Source of the DNA: an uncultured Bacillota bacterium
Lineage (GTDB): Bacteria; Bacillota_I; Bacilli_A; RFN20; CAG-288
Direction of reading: 5' to 3'
Assembly (NCBI GenBank): GCA_949284445.1
Contig: CASDVP010000005.1
Coordinates: forward strand, 62,001 to 126,000
DNA length: 64,000 nucleotides
Positions 41,879-51,549 of this stretch are shown here, piece by piece. The notes under the pieces were generated by a model. The model saw nothing but the letters and a program-made list of their open reading frames with translations, made no database searches and was not told where the DNA came from. The translations under genes were made by a program, and so were the position numbers. Position 1 is the stretch's first letter; every line of letters begins with the position of its first letter.

Positions 41879-43689
41879 ATGTTCTTCTCCACGAGTTGTC
41901 CGACTTTTTTAGCCATGTTTTGTAATCTATATAAATTATAATAAGCACCCTTTAATTTTAGCAAATCTTGATGATTTCCGCGCTCGATAATTTCACCTTT
42001 ATTGACGACAAATATGATATCGGCATGCTTGATAGTTGATAGACGATGAGCGACGATGATCATTGTGCCGATCTCCCGCATTTTGATGAGGTTAGATTGG
42101 ATTAAGCTCTCAGTCTCAGTGTCGATATTGGCAGTAGCTTCATCTAATAATATAAGCGATGGGTGATAGATCAAAGTTCGTGCAAATGAGATCAATTGGC
42201 GTTGACCAGCTGAGAAATTTTCACCTCTTTCAGTGACAAGTTCATCATACTGTTTAGGAAGCCTTTCAATAAACTTGTCAGCACCAACATATTTAGCAGC
42301 AGAAATCACTTCATCTTTAGTGATATCTTTCGCTTCTAAAGATATATTAGAACTGATTGTACCTGAAAATAGGAAGACGTCCTGAAGCATGATACCAATG
42401 TTTCTTCTCAGACATTCGAGTGAATATTTTTTAATATCGATATCATCGATTAAGATTTCACCTTTGTTAGCATCATAGACACGCGAGATCAATGAGATGA
42501 TAGTTGATTTACCAGCACCAGTTGCTCCGACAAAAGCAGCAGTTTGGCCTGGTAAGATGACAAATGAAACATCTTTTAGAACGTAATCATCACCTTCATA
42601 GGCGAAATAAACATGTTTAAATTCTATTTTGCCTTTGAATGTCGGAACGTCGATCGTTTCCTTATCATCGGTGATTTCAGGCGCGATCTCTAAGATTCCT
42701 TCAGTTCTTTCAGCCGAAGACAAAATAGATTGGAACTGATTTAACAGTTGAGTGATCGTTTGTATCGGTGAAAAGAATTGAGTGGAATATGAATATAATA
42801 GATTAAAATCACCGACCAACATGGTGGAATTATATAAAGAAGGCACGCCAAAGGCGATGATGATTAAAACACAGCTCATCTGTAACAAATACATCAATGG
42901 ATAGAATATTGCAAAAAGGTTTTGACTCTTTAAATAAGTGCGTTTGATCTCTTCATTGGCTTTATCAAATTCTTTGACTTTTCTCTCTTCTTTTCCATAA
43001 GTTTGTATCAATTTGACTCCTGAAAATGACTCGGATAAAAATGCATTCATTTTCGAGATCGCTTTCTTTTCACCTCGGTAATAAATCTTAGCTTTTTTCC
43101 TAAAGAAATAGGAGAATAAAAATACGACTGGAAAATAAGCGAGGAAGATCAAACCATATAGACCGACAGAAGAGATAGAAACTATGATGATAGTGATAAG
43201 AGTGATTATCGCTTTTAAAAACTGTGGTAAAACATCGGAAAAGAAAGTAGATATATTTTGAGTATCATTAGTGATACGAGTGACGTAAGAACCAATCGGA
43301 ATAGATTTTAATTGCCCTTGAGATAAAGATAAGACGTGGTCGAACAATTTATTTCGGATATCATTGACGATCTGTTGACCAAGTTTTTTTAGTTCTAAGT
43401 TCAAAAAATAAGTTGAGATAGCAGAAACGAGCATCGTTAAAGCATCGCCTAGAACTAACAAGATGATCAATGATGAAAGATTTTCTTGTTCAGGATTATC
43501 GATAGCGTTTAATAAAAAGCGCATGATCAGCGGTTCTAAATTAAAAAGGAAAGTAGTTAAAAGTGAAGCGAGTAAAACGATTATGAAACGTTTTTTATAC
43601 GGGCTAAAATAACCTGAAAATCTCTTGAGAATAGTGAAATCTTTCAGTGAATATTGTTTGGTTTCTAATTCTTCTTGAAAATTAGACAT
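41875..43689 (-). CDS. ABC exporter half-transporter B2 (canonical site)
   Basis: 604 residues: a six-helix type IV (ABC exporter) membrane domain (around 30-310), then an ATPase domain with Walker A GATGAGKSTI (around 384-393), signature FSAGQRQ, Walker B SLILLDEATA with the catalytic Glu, and H-loop IVAHRLST. The atypical FSAGQ and intact Glu contrast with its partner, encoded just upstream, which has Asp. Heterodimeric exporters of this kind (BmrCD, LmrCD, TM287/288) have one dead and one active ATP site. It overlaps its partner by eight bases. Substrate unknown: drugs, lipids or peptides are possible. Confidence 0.9.
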   Translation of the reverse strand: MSNFQEELETKQYSLKDFTILKRFSGYFSPYKKRFIIVLLASLLTTFLFNLEPLIMRFLLNAIDNPEQENLSSLIILLVLGDALTMLVSAISTYFLNLELKKLGQQIVNDIRNKLFDHVLSLSQGQLKSIPIGSYVTRITNDTQNISTFFSDVLPQFLKAIITLITIIIVSISSVGLYGLIFLAYFPVVFLFSYFFRKKAKIYYRGEKKAISKMNAFLSESFSGVKLIQTYGKEERKVKEFDKANEEIKRTYLKSQNLFAIFYPLMYLLQMSCVLIIIAFGVPSLYNSTMLVGDFNLLYSYSTQFFSPIQTITQLLNQFQSILSSAERTEGILEIAPEITDDKETIDVPTFKGKIEFKHVYFAYEGDDYVLKDVSFVILPGQTAAFVGATGAGKSTIISLISRVYDANKGEILIDDIDIKKYSLECLRRNIGIMLQDVFLFSGTISSNISLEAKDITKDEVISAAKYVGADKFIERLPKQYDELVTERGENFSAGQRQLISFARTLIYHPSLILLDEATANIDTETESLIQSNLIKMREIGTMIIVAHRLSTIKHADIIFVVNKGEIIERGNHQDLLKLKGAYYNLYRLQNMAKKVGQLVEKNI

Positions 43690-45505
43690 TATTCACCTCC
43701 TTCTCAAGCTCTTGAAGTTGAACGATGTCATGATAAAGCTGACAATTTTTAAGAAGTTCAGCATGTTTACCTTGAGCGATGATTTCACCTTTATCCATGA
43801 CTAAAATCAAATCTGCATCCTCAATCGCAGAAATGCGGTGAGCGATGATAAAGGTTGTCAGTTTGTTTCTAAATGCTTTGATGTTTTTTAAGATGCGTTT
43901 TTCAGTATCAGCATCAACAGCCGAAAGAGAATCATCTAAAATTAAAATAGAAGGATTTTTATAAATAGCCCGAGCTATAGAGATTCTTTGTCTCTGACCA
44001 CCAGACAAAGAAGAACCTTTTTCTTTAACAAAAGTATCATAACCATCTGAAAAGCCTTCTATGTCTTTATCAATACAAGCGAATTTAGCCGCTTCCTTAA
44101 CTTTATTTATATCACATCGATCTGGTTCATCTTCTGAGAAAGCGATCGAATATTTTAATGGACCAGAAAACAGAAATGCGTTTTGTGAAACAATCCCGAT
44201 ATGTTTTCTCAGATCTTCTTTACGCCAATCATTTATATCTATATCATCGATAAATAAAGTTTTTTCGGGGACATTATAAAGCTTCAGCATCAGGTTAACC
44301 AACGTGGATTTGCCTTCTCCAGTACGGCCGATAATTCCGATTGTTTGACCAGGAAAAGCCGTGAAACTGATATTGTTTAATGCATTGATCGAACCATCTG
44401 GATATTTGAAAGACAGATCTTTAAACTGGACTTTTCCTATCAAATCATCTCGTAAAATAGCATCCTTTTTATCTTTAACATCTTGTTGAACATCAAATAT
44501 TTCTGAAATTCTTTTATAAGCTCCTCGCCCTCTTGATATATAGTCGATCAGCATTCCACCAGCAAACATCGGCCAGATCAATGCATCATAATATCCGGCA
44601 TACGTGATGAGATCACCCGATTGTTTGATATTATCAGTAGGGAAGAAACCGGTATTGATGATTGAAAAAGCCGCCATGGAAATCATCAAGCCGAAGAAGA
44701 TGGTGATAAAAGTGTTGATACCTAAATCGATGAGCGAAGAATAACGTAGATAATTGATAGAAGTATCTTTGGCTTTTAAGCTGAGATGTCTAAAATGATA
44801 GCTTTTCTCTTTTTCTTTGATAAAAGCTTTTATCACTTGAAAGCCTTGTAAACTTTCTTCGGTATAATCGGATAAGTCTTCAAATGCATCCGAGGAAATC
44901 TTAAACTTTTGACTTTCAAATTTTCCGACGACAGCACCGAAAACGATAAAAAATAAGAGCGGTATCGCTGAGATCAAAGTGATTTGCCAACTCATCAAAA
45001 ACATATAAATGAAAGCAGTGCAGCCTAAGACCAATAGGTCGACTAAAAAGATGAGACCATCTGAAAAGACCATTTTGATAGTTTGTAAATCATTGGTGAA
45101 ATATGATAGTAGACCACCGACTTTTTTATTTTTGAAATAAGTTATGGAAAGAGTTTGAATATGGACAAACATCTCTTTTCTTAAATCGCATTCAATATAT
45201 GCTCCGATATGTGCTGAAGCATATCGCCAACTCATTCTACCTAACACAATGATCACCGTTATGATCAGTATGGAGATGACTAACTTAAAAAAATCAGTCT
45301 CATAAAATGCGATATCAGAAGTCGAATACATGATAAATGAAATCTGATTGGTGATTTTATCTGGTGTCAATTTATTTACGACTTCACCGATAATTTTAGG
45401 AACGAGAAGTTGAACTAGATCGACTATCGTATCAGCGACGATGATGTATAAAAAAAGATACCAGTATTTTTTGTAATACTTATTTAAATATTTACCAAAA
45501 AGCAT
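43682..45505 (-). CDS. ABC exporter half-transporter B1 (degenerate site)
   Basis: About 607 residues from the ATG at 45505, with an exporter membrane domain and an ATPase domain. Walker A is GRTGEGKSTLV, the signature LSGGQRQRISIARA is consensus, Walker B ILILDDSLS has Asp for the catalytic Glu, and the H-loop AHRISAI is kept. With the following gene it forms a heterodimer with one degenerate site. It begins 12 bases after the rimO stop with no obvious SD; re-initiation after rimO is likely. A TTG three codons earlier is the alternative start. Confidence 0.9.
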   Translation of the reverse strand: MLFGKYLNKYYKKYWYLFLYIIVADTIVDLVQLLVPKIIGEVVNKLTPDKITNQISFIMYSTSDIAFYETDFFKLVISILIITVIIVLGRMSWRYASAHIGAYIECDLRKEMFVHIQTLSITYFKNKKVGGLLSYFTNDLQTIKMVFSDGLIFLVDLLVLGCTAFIYMFLMSWQITLISAIPLLFFIVFGAVVGKFESQKFKISSDAFEDLSDYTEESLQGFQVIKAFIKEKEKSYHFRHLSLKAKDTSINYLRYSSLIDLGINTFITIFFGLMISMAAFSIINTGFFPTDNIKQSGDLITYAGYYDALIWPMFAGGMLIDYISRGRGAYKRISEIFDVQQDVKDKKDAILRDDLIGKVQFKDLSFKYPDGSINALNNISFTAFPGQTIGIIGRTGEGKSTLVNLMLKLYNVPEKTLFIDDIDINDWRKEDLRKHIGIVSQNAFLFSGPLKYSIAFSEDEPDRCDINKVKEAAKFACIDKDIEGFSDGYDTFVKEKGSSLSGGQRQRISIARAIYKNPSILILDDSLSAVDADTEKRILKNIKAFRNKLTTFIIAHRISAIEDADLILVMDKGEIIAQGKHAELLKNCQLYHDIVQLQELEKEVNNV

Positions 45506-45517
45506 AATAAACAAAGA

Positions 45518-46813
45518 TTAAGAACGTAAGATTTCAGTGACTTCACCTTCTAAATCATAGACAAAAGCATTGACAACTTTTGCCATGACTAAATCTCCTT
45601 CTTTTAACGGAACCTTAGAATATAATCTCATCTGACCATCAATATCATCGCTAGCATAAAGATTATTGATGCAACCATAAGTTAAAGTTGCTGGATCATA
45701 ATCAGTGATCAAGCACTTAAACTCTTGTCCGATGCGCTGTTTATTTAATTGATAAGAGATCTTTTTCTGTAATTTCATGACGGCATTATACCTAGCACGT
45801 TTGATCTTTTGTGGGATTTGGTCAGGAAATTTAGCCCCAGGTGTTCCCTCTTCAGGAGAATACATAAAACAACCTAAGTGATAAAATTTAATCTTTTCAA
45901 TCTGTTTTAATACTTCCGCAAAATCCTCATCGGTTTCTGATGGAAAACCGACCATTATTGTTGTTCTTAAAACTGCATTTGGAACTCTCTTTCTAAACTT
46001 AGTGATCAAATCGATGATATCTTTTTCAGTTCCTCTTCTTCCCATGTGTTTGAGGATCTTATCCGAGAAGTGTTGAACAGGTAGATCAAAATATGGAGTG
46101 ATGTTTTCTTTATTATATAAATCGATCAATTCATCAGTGACTTCATCAGGATATAAATACATCAATTTTACGAAATCAAAATTGGGATGCTTAATTATTT
46201 CTTTAACCAAATCGACAAGTGAATGATTGATATCACGACCATACATAGATGTATCTTGAGATATGACAGTTAACGAGCGGATACCTTCTTTATCAAAAAT
46301 ATCTAGTTCTTTTTTTAAGACTTCAAACGGAACCGATTTAAATCTTCCTCGGATATAGGGAATCGCACAGAAAGTGCAAAAATTATTGCATCCATCTGAG
46401 ATTCTTAAATAAGCTTGTCTTTTTGGTGAGATGAAACTTCGTTTAGTAGGATTGATCTTTCCAGTCAGTTTTTTTCCTTTTAAAATTGTTGAGAAAACTT
46501 CACCGAAGCGATGATAATCTTCTAATGGTATCCATAAGCTGACTTCAGGAATCTCCTTTTTTAGTTCCTCAAGATATCTTGTAGCTAAGCAACCGGTGAC
46601 GACAACTGGTTTGTGATATTCGACCATCTCTAAAATGGCATCGATGGATTCTTTTTTTGCAGCATCGATAAAGCCACAGGTGTTGACCAGAATGATATCA
46701 GCTAAATGAGGATCTGAAACGGTTTCAAAACCATTTATTTTTAAATATGCTAAAATCTCCTCTAAATCAACTTGATTCTTAGCACAACCTAAGGAAACAA
46801 TACCAATATTCAT
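45518..46813 (-). CDS. rimO: Ribosomal protein S12 methylthiotransferase RimO
   Basis: A radical-SAM enzyme adding a methylthio group to the conserved Asp of ribosomal protein S12. MNIGIVSLGCAKNQVD opens the UPF0004 domain with its three cluster Cys residues (Cys in LGCAKN, VNTCGFI, VVTGCLA). The radical-SAM motif is DGCNNFCTFCAIP (around residues 140-152), and the C-terminal TRAM domain carries VMAKVVNAFVYDLEGEV. Two ATGs are adjacent; 46813 has the better distance to AAGGAGG. It is presumably co-transcribed with the exporters and cysS. Confidence 0.95.
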   Translation of the reverse strand: MNIGIVSLGCAKNQVDLEEILAYLKINGFETVSDPHLADIILVNTCGFIDAAKKESIDAILEMVEYHKPVVVTGCLATRYLEELKKEIPEVSLWIPLEDYHRFGEVFSTILKGKKLTGKINPTKRSFISPKRQAYLRISDGCNNFCTFCAIPYIRGRFKSVPFEVLKKELDIFDKEGIRSLTVISQDTSMYGRDINHSLVDLVKEIIKHPNFDFVKLMYLYPDEVTDELIDLYNKENITPYFDLPVQHFSDKILKHMGRRGTEKDIIDLITKFRKRVPNAVLRTTIMVGFPSETDEDFAEVLKQIEKIKFYHLGCFMYSPEEGTPGAKFPDQIPQKIKRARYNAVMKLQKKISYQLNKQRIGQEFKCLITDYDPATLTYGCINNLYASDDIDGQMRLYSKVPLKEGDLVMAKVVNAFVYDLEGEVTEILRS

Positions 46814-46875
46814 CATAGCCTCCTTACAAACGAGATAATTTTAAGTTAAATATACGAATAAAACAATAATATCTG

Positions 46876-47421
46876 TCAAAGAATTCGATTTATCGTTCTG
46901 ATTATTCGGCTGAATGGGGTGGTAGGCTCATATCTTTTCACAATATTTCCGTATTTATCTATGATGAAAAAGGTGAAATTCCATTTGATTTTAGAGTTTT
47001 TCAGATAAAAAGGATCATTTTTCTTAACGATACTGGTGAGAGTAGGTGTAAATGCGTTTAGTTTATCAAAGCCTTGAAATTTGGTATTCATTTCTAAATA
47101 GGCAAATAACGGTTCTTTATTCATGTCGTGAAGAGAGATACGTTTGGTTCTGATAAATGAAGTTTTATATCTTTTATCTATCTCCGCATTGAATTCAGAG
47201 TCCTTGTAACTGCTCAAGTCAGTAAATGTATCACTAGGAAAATCGATCACTTCTAAGCCGAGATGATGTAGTGAGTGATATGCATCTTGAATATCGATAT
47301 AATAATCGCTCAAATAGCATAGCGGTGAAGAATTAAAGATCAATAATGTTTTTCCTTTTAAGGATTCTAATGAAATCAATCGATCGTCTTTAAGCGTCAC
47401 ATAAAAATCATAGATATTCAT
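46876..47421 (-). CDS. Glutathione peroxidase-like protein with altered active site
   Basis: A 181-residue thioredoxin-fold protein of the glutathione peroxidase family. The peroxidatic Cys is retained in IFNSSPLCYLSDYY (Cys35), and IKWNFTFFIIDKYGNIVKRYEPTTP (around 143-167) has the conserved Trp-Asn-Phe. The catalytic Gln of the FPxNQF motif is missing: the equivalent is DFPSDTF (around 60-66). The wider sequence is divergent. Cys is a normal codon, not selenocysteine. Activity is uncertain. It lies between exporter pair A and rimO, and the nearest SD-like GAGG is too far from the ATG. Confidence 0.75.
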   Translation of the reverse strand: MNIYDFYVTLKDDRLISLESLKGKTLLIFNSSPLCYLSDYYIDIQDAYHSLHHLGLEVIDFPSDTFTDLSSYKDSEFNAEIDKRYKTSFIRTKRISLHDMNKEPLFAYLEMNTKFQGFDKLNAFTPTLTSIVKKNDPFYLKNSKIKWNFTFFIIDKYGNIVKRYEPTTPFSRIIRTINRIL

Positions 47422-47454
47422 ATGAGAAAAGTGAGATTAAATACCTCAACAGCT

Positions 47455-49362
47455 TTATTCTAACTCAAAGGCGCCTGTATATAATTGATAATATGTGCCT
47501 TTTGCTTTGATCAGATCGTCGTGGTCACCTCTTTCGATGATACGACCATGATCTAAAACGATGATAACATTAGAGTTTTGAATAGTAGAAAGGCGGTGAG
47601 CGATTACAAAAACTGTTCTGCCTTTCATCAAATTATCCATACCTTTAGTGACAATAGCCTCAGTTCTGGTATCGATTGATGAGGTAGCTTCATCCAATAT
47701 CAAAACTGGTGCGTTATTGACGGCTGCTCTGGCTATTGAAAGCAATTGTCTTTGACCTTGAGACAGATTAGCACCATCATTTGTCAACATCGTGTTATAT
47801 CCATGTGGCAATCGTTGAATGAAAGAATCCGCATTAGCTAACTTAGCAGCAGCGATACATTCTTCATCAGTAGCCTCAAGCTTACCATAACGGATATTAT
47901 CCATAATTGTTCCAGTGAAAAGATTTGTGTCTTGTAAGACCATACCTAATGAACGTCTTAAATCTTTTTTACAGATCTTATTGATGTTGATTCCATCATA
48001 ACGGATCTTGCCATCGGCGATGTCGTAAAAGCGATTCAAAAGATTAGTGATAGTTGTTTTACCAGCACCTGTAGCACCGACAAAGGCAACCTTTTGACCA
48101 GGTTTTGCATACAATGAAATATTGTGTAGAACCATTTTATCGGGAGTGTACCCAAAGTCGACATCGAACATACGAATATCACCTCTTAATAAAGTGTAAG
48201 AGATTGAATGATCAGCGCTATGAGGATGTTTCCAAGCCCAGATAGTCTGTTCTTTTTCGTTATCAACCTCAACGATTTCACCTTTATCGTTATATTTTGC
48301 TCTGACTAGAGTCACATATCCATTATCGACTTCTTTTTCTTCATCTAAGAGTGCGAAGACACGGCTTGAACCACCGATTGCTAAGGCGATAGAGTTGATT
48401 TGATTAGCGATTTCTGCGGTTGCATTAGTAAATTGTTTTACCATCGGTAAGAAACTAACAATGATAGCAAGCCAACTATTACCAGCTTGTAATAAGGCTG
48501 GATCATGAACCTTATAAAAGAAGAAAACAGTTCCTAAAATAGCGATACAGACATAAAGCACATTGCCGATATTGCCTAAAATAGGCATCAAGATATTCGC
48601 ATAGGAGTTAGCCGAATAAGAGACTTTTTGTAATTCATGGTTGATGGTATCAAAGCTTTGTTTGGATTCTTCTTCGTGGCAGAAAGATTTGATGACTTTT
48701 AATCCGACCATCATCTCTTCGACAAAACCTTCTTGACGACCGACCATCTTTTGTTGAGCGACGAAGTTCTTAGAAGAATGACCACCGACTTTAAAGATTA
48801 CAATGCCCATGATGACAGCAGCTAATATGACGACGATTGTCATATAGATCGATGTTAAGAGCATGATGACGAATACGGAGAGGAAAGTGCAAAAACAGAT
48901 CAGAATAGTTGACATGGATTGAATGATCAACTGACGGACCGTATCGACATCGTTAATATAAATACTCATGATATCGCCTTTGTCGTGAGTATCGAAGAAT
49001 TTAACTGGCAATCCTTCCATGTGATTGAAAAGATGCTTTCTTAAATCATCCATATATTTTTGACCAGCGATAGCGGTGACCTGCGAGTATGAAAACTCAG
49101 CAGCGATTGAAATAATATATGAGATACCGAGGGTGATCAAATCAGGGGTGATCTCTTTCCAAACATCAGAATTGATAGCGCCTTCTGAACGAGATTCGAG
49201 TAAAGCATTAGTGACTCTTTGTAAAACTAATGGGGCAGCGATGTGACCAAATGCGGCAAACAAAATACAGATCACAGAAAAGATGAAAGCCAGTTTATGC
49301 ATTTTGATATAGTCAAAAATCACTCGGATAAGAGGATGACGTTTTTTCTTGATATCAGTCAT
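47455..49362 (-). CDS. ABC exporter half-transporter A2 (canonical site)
   Basis: About 635 residues from the ATG at 49362 (GGAGGTG upstream; an 18-codon extension is unsupported). Six-helix exporter domain, a polar linker of about 60 residues before the ATPase domain, Walker A GATGAGKTTI, unusual signature LSQGQRQLLSIARA, Walker B VLILDEATSS with the catalytic Glu, H-loop IAHRLST. It pairs with the upstream gene, which it overlaps by eight bases. The inserted linker (around residues 335-390) is longer than in pair B. Confidence 0.92.
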   Translation of the reverse strand: MTDIKKKRHPLIRVIFDYIKMHKLAFIFSVICILFAAFGHIAAPLVLQRVTNALLESRSEGAINSDVWKEITPDLITLGISYIISIAAEFSYSQVTAIAGQKYMDDLRKHLFNHMEGLPVKFFDTHDKGDIMSIYINDVDTVRQLIIQSMSTILICFCTFLSVFVIMLLTSIYMTIVVILAAVIMGIVIFKVGGHSSKNFVAQQKMVGRQEGFVEEMMVGLKVIKSFCHEEESKQSFDTINHELQKVSYSANSYANILMPILGNIGNVLYVCIAILGTVFFFYKVHDPALLQAGNSWLAIIVSFLPMVKQFTNATAEIANQINSIALAIGGSSRVFALLDEEKEVDNGYVTLVRAKYNDKGEIVEVDNEKEQTIWAWKHPHSADHSISYTLLRGDIRMFDVDFGYTPDKMVLHNISLYAKPGQKVAFVGATGAGKTTITNLLNRFYDIADGKIRYDGININKICKKDLRRSLGMVLQDTNLFTGTIMDNIRYGKLEATDEECIAAAKLANADSFIQRLPHGYNTMLTNDGANLSQGQRQLLSIARAAVNNAPVLILDEATSSIDTRTEAIVTKGMDNLMKGRTVFVIAHRLSTIQNSNVIIVLDHGRIIERGDHDDLIKAKGTYYQLYTGAFELE

Positions 49363-51187
49363 TTGAATCACCTCCAACACGATTTTGTAAATCAAATATT
49401 TCTTTATAAATAGCATTAGTTTTTAGAAGTTGTTCATGAGTACCGATTCCATTGATTTGTCCATCTTCCATGACGAGGATAATATCGGCGTCTTGGACAG
49501 ATGATATACGCTGAGCGATGATGATTTTGGTGGTACCTTTTAATGTTGTTTTTAAGCCTTCACGAATCAATGAGTCGGTCTTGGTATCAACAGCCGAGGT
49601 CGAATCATCCATGATCAAGATTTTAGGCTTTTTCAGGATGGCTCTAGCGATGCAGAGACGCTGTTTTTGTCCACCAGAGACATTGCTTCCACCTTGTTGA
49701 ATCATCGTATCGTATTTTTTAGGAAATGATTCAACGAAAGAATCAGCTTGTGCAATTTTACAAGCCTCGATTATTTCTTGATCGGTTGCGTTCTTATTTC
49801 CCCATCTTAAGTTTTCCTTAATTGTTCCAGAAAATAAGATATTTTTCTGCAAAACCATGGAGACATTTTCACGAAGAGTTTTAATATCATATTCTTTTAC
49901 GTTATGGCCACCAACGATGACCTCGCCTTCTGTTGTATCGTAAAAGCGGGACAAGAGATTCACTAAAGTTGATTTTGAAGAGCCAGTTCCACCGATGATA
50001 CCGATCGTCTCACCAGAATAGAAGTTTAAATTGATATTAGCTAAGGCAAATTTTTCAGCATCTTTGCGATATTTAAATGAAACATTTTTAAATTCGATCG
50101 AACCATTAGGCACTTCATATAATGGTTGATCACAATTTTTGATAGTCGGTACTTCCACTAATACTTCATAAACACGTCTCATCGATGCAGTAGACATCGA
50201 AATCATGACTAAGACCATCGAAAGCATCATGAGCGATGATAAAATTTGGGCTCCATAAGTGATCAGTGCCGAAATGTGTCCGATTTCAACATTGCTTCCA
50301 GTGATCATTAAGATGGAATAAGAACCAAAGGTGACAATGAATAGCATTGAAACATACATAGCAAAAGTTAAAATCGGATTTGATAAAGCGAGGATGCGCT
50401 CCGCTTTGACGAAATCGTCTCTGATATTCTCACTAGCTTTTTTAAACTTCTGCTTTTCAAAGTCTTCTCTCGTATAGGTTTTGACAACTCTTATACCGTG
50501 AACATTTTCTTCAACCGATTCATTTAAAGCATCATATTTATCAAAAACGCGGTTAAAAATCGGTAATGAAAAACGGACAACCAAAAATAAAGCTACTGCG
50601 AGTAAAGGAATCAGTATCGCATAGATCCAAGCGAGAGAAGGAGCCATCACACTCGCTAAAATGATCGAAAAGATAAACATCAATGGCGCTCTCAAAGTGA
50701 TACGGATCAATATTTGATAACACATTTGAATATATGTGATATCGGTGGTCTGACGTGTCACTAATGATGAGATGGAAAATTTATCTATATTATTAAAGGA
50801 AAAGCTTTGTATTTTATAGAAAAGATCCTGTCGTATATTAGTAGCAAAACCAACGGATGCTTTTGCAGCAAAACGACCAGCTGTTATACCGCAAAGCAAT
50901 GAACAGAAAGCCATCACCAATAAGCCAGCACCATATCCGATCGTTACCGGTATGAAGTTTTCCGCCAGTTCTTGATTAGCAAGAATGAGTTTGTTCTGAT
51001 CACTGATGAAATTGAGTAGCATTTGCATCACAAATGGAATAAAACATTCAAATAACGTTTCTAAAGTGATGAAAATGATAGCGATAATAGATGGTTTTTT
51101 ATACTCTCTAACGGATTTTATAAATAATTTAAAAAAATCAATGTAACCAATTTTAACGGGTTTAGTTTTTTGTTTAGCTTTAGCCAT
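49355..51187 (-). CDS. ABC exporter half-transporter A1 (degenerate site)
   Basis: About 610 residues from the ATG at 51187 (GGGGAGG upstream). Exporter membrane domain, Walker A GGTGSSKSTLV, signature VSGGQKQRLCIARA, Walker B ILIMDDSTSA with Asp in place of the catalytic Glu, and Gln instead of His in the H-loop (IIAQRISS). Both changes mark the non-hydrolytic site of a heterodimeric exporter. It is the first gene of the leftward series ABC-ABC-GPx-rimO-ABC-ABC-cysS. A cre-like site and a possible promoter lie upstream. Confidence 0.92.
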   Translation of the reverse strand: MAKAKQKTKPVKIGYIDFFKLFIKSVREYKKPSIIAIIFITLETLFECFIPFVMQMLLNFISDQNKLILANQELAENFIPVTIGYGAGLLVMAFCSLLCGITAGRFAAKASVGFATNIRQDLFYKIQSFSFNNIDKFSISSLVTRQTTDITYIQMCYQILIRITLRAPLMFIFSIILASVMAPSLAWIYAILIPLLAVALFLVVRFSLPIFNRVFDKYDALNESVEENVHGIRVVKTYTREDFEKQKFKKASENIRDDFVKAERILALSNPILTFAMYVSMLFIVTFGSYSILMITGSNVEIGHISALITYGAQILSSLMMLSMVLVMISMSTASMRRVYEVLVEVPTIKNCDQPLYEVPNGSIEFKNVSFKYRKDAEKFALANINLNFYSGETIGIIGGTGSSKSTLVNLLSRFYDTTEGEVIVGGHNVKEYDIKTLRENVSMVLQKNILFSGTIKENLRWGNKNATDQEIIEACKIAQADSFVESFPKKYDTMIQQGGSNVSGGQKQRLCIARAILKKPKILIMDDSTSAVDTKTDSLIREGLKTTLKGTTKIIIAQRISSVQDADIILVMEDGQINGIGTHEQLLKTNAIYKEIFDLQNRVGGDSND

Positions 51188-51225
51188 TCCGTACCTCCCC
51201 AAATGTAGAAAAACATCTATATATA

Positions 51226-51289
51226 ATTATCATAGAATTTTTTTAATCTCTAGTGAAAAAGTAAAAAGAAAATTGTAAGCGTTATCAGA
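51226..51289 (-). promoter_or_regulatory. Possible promoter and cre-like site upstream of the exporter operon
   Basis: A -10-like GATAAT (51226-51231, minus strand) lies 38 bases before the first ATG without a clear -35. TGTAAGCGTTATCA at 51276-51289 fits TGWAARCGYTWNCW fully and would sit about 57-70 bases before the start point, the position of activating cre sites. The remaining bases to 51549 are A+T-rich with nothing recognisable. Confidence 0.5.
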
Positions 51290-51549
51290 CTTATTTTTGT
51301 GGAAGAAATGCAATGCTTTTAACTGATTAATTGAATTTTAACTTGTATTTTCTGAACTTATTAAACTAGAAATGATTAGGAAAATTGATTTATAAAGCTT
51401 AGTTTAGTCTTTGTTTATTCATTCAATATAATTTGTTAAGAAACATAATACTCACGACAATGATGATGTCACTAAGCGGTGATGACCTTAACCATCTGAT
51501 GTTATTTATTACATATGATGTTAATTTAAAATTGATTAAATATTAGGAC

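Noticed and set aside
46876-47421. Selenocysteine glutathione peroxidase
   Set aside because: The active-site residue is encoded by an ordinary Cys codon and there is no TGA or SECIS-like element.
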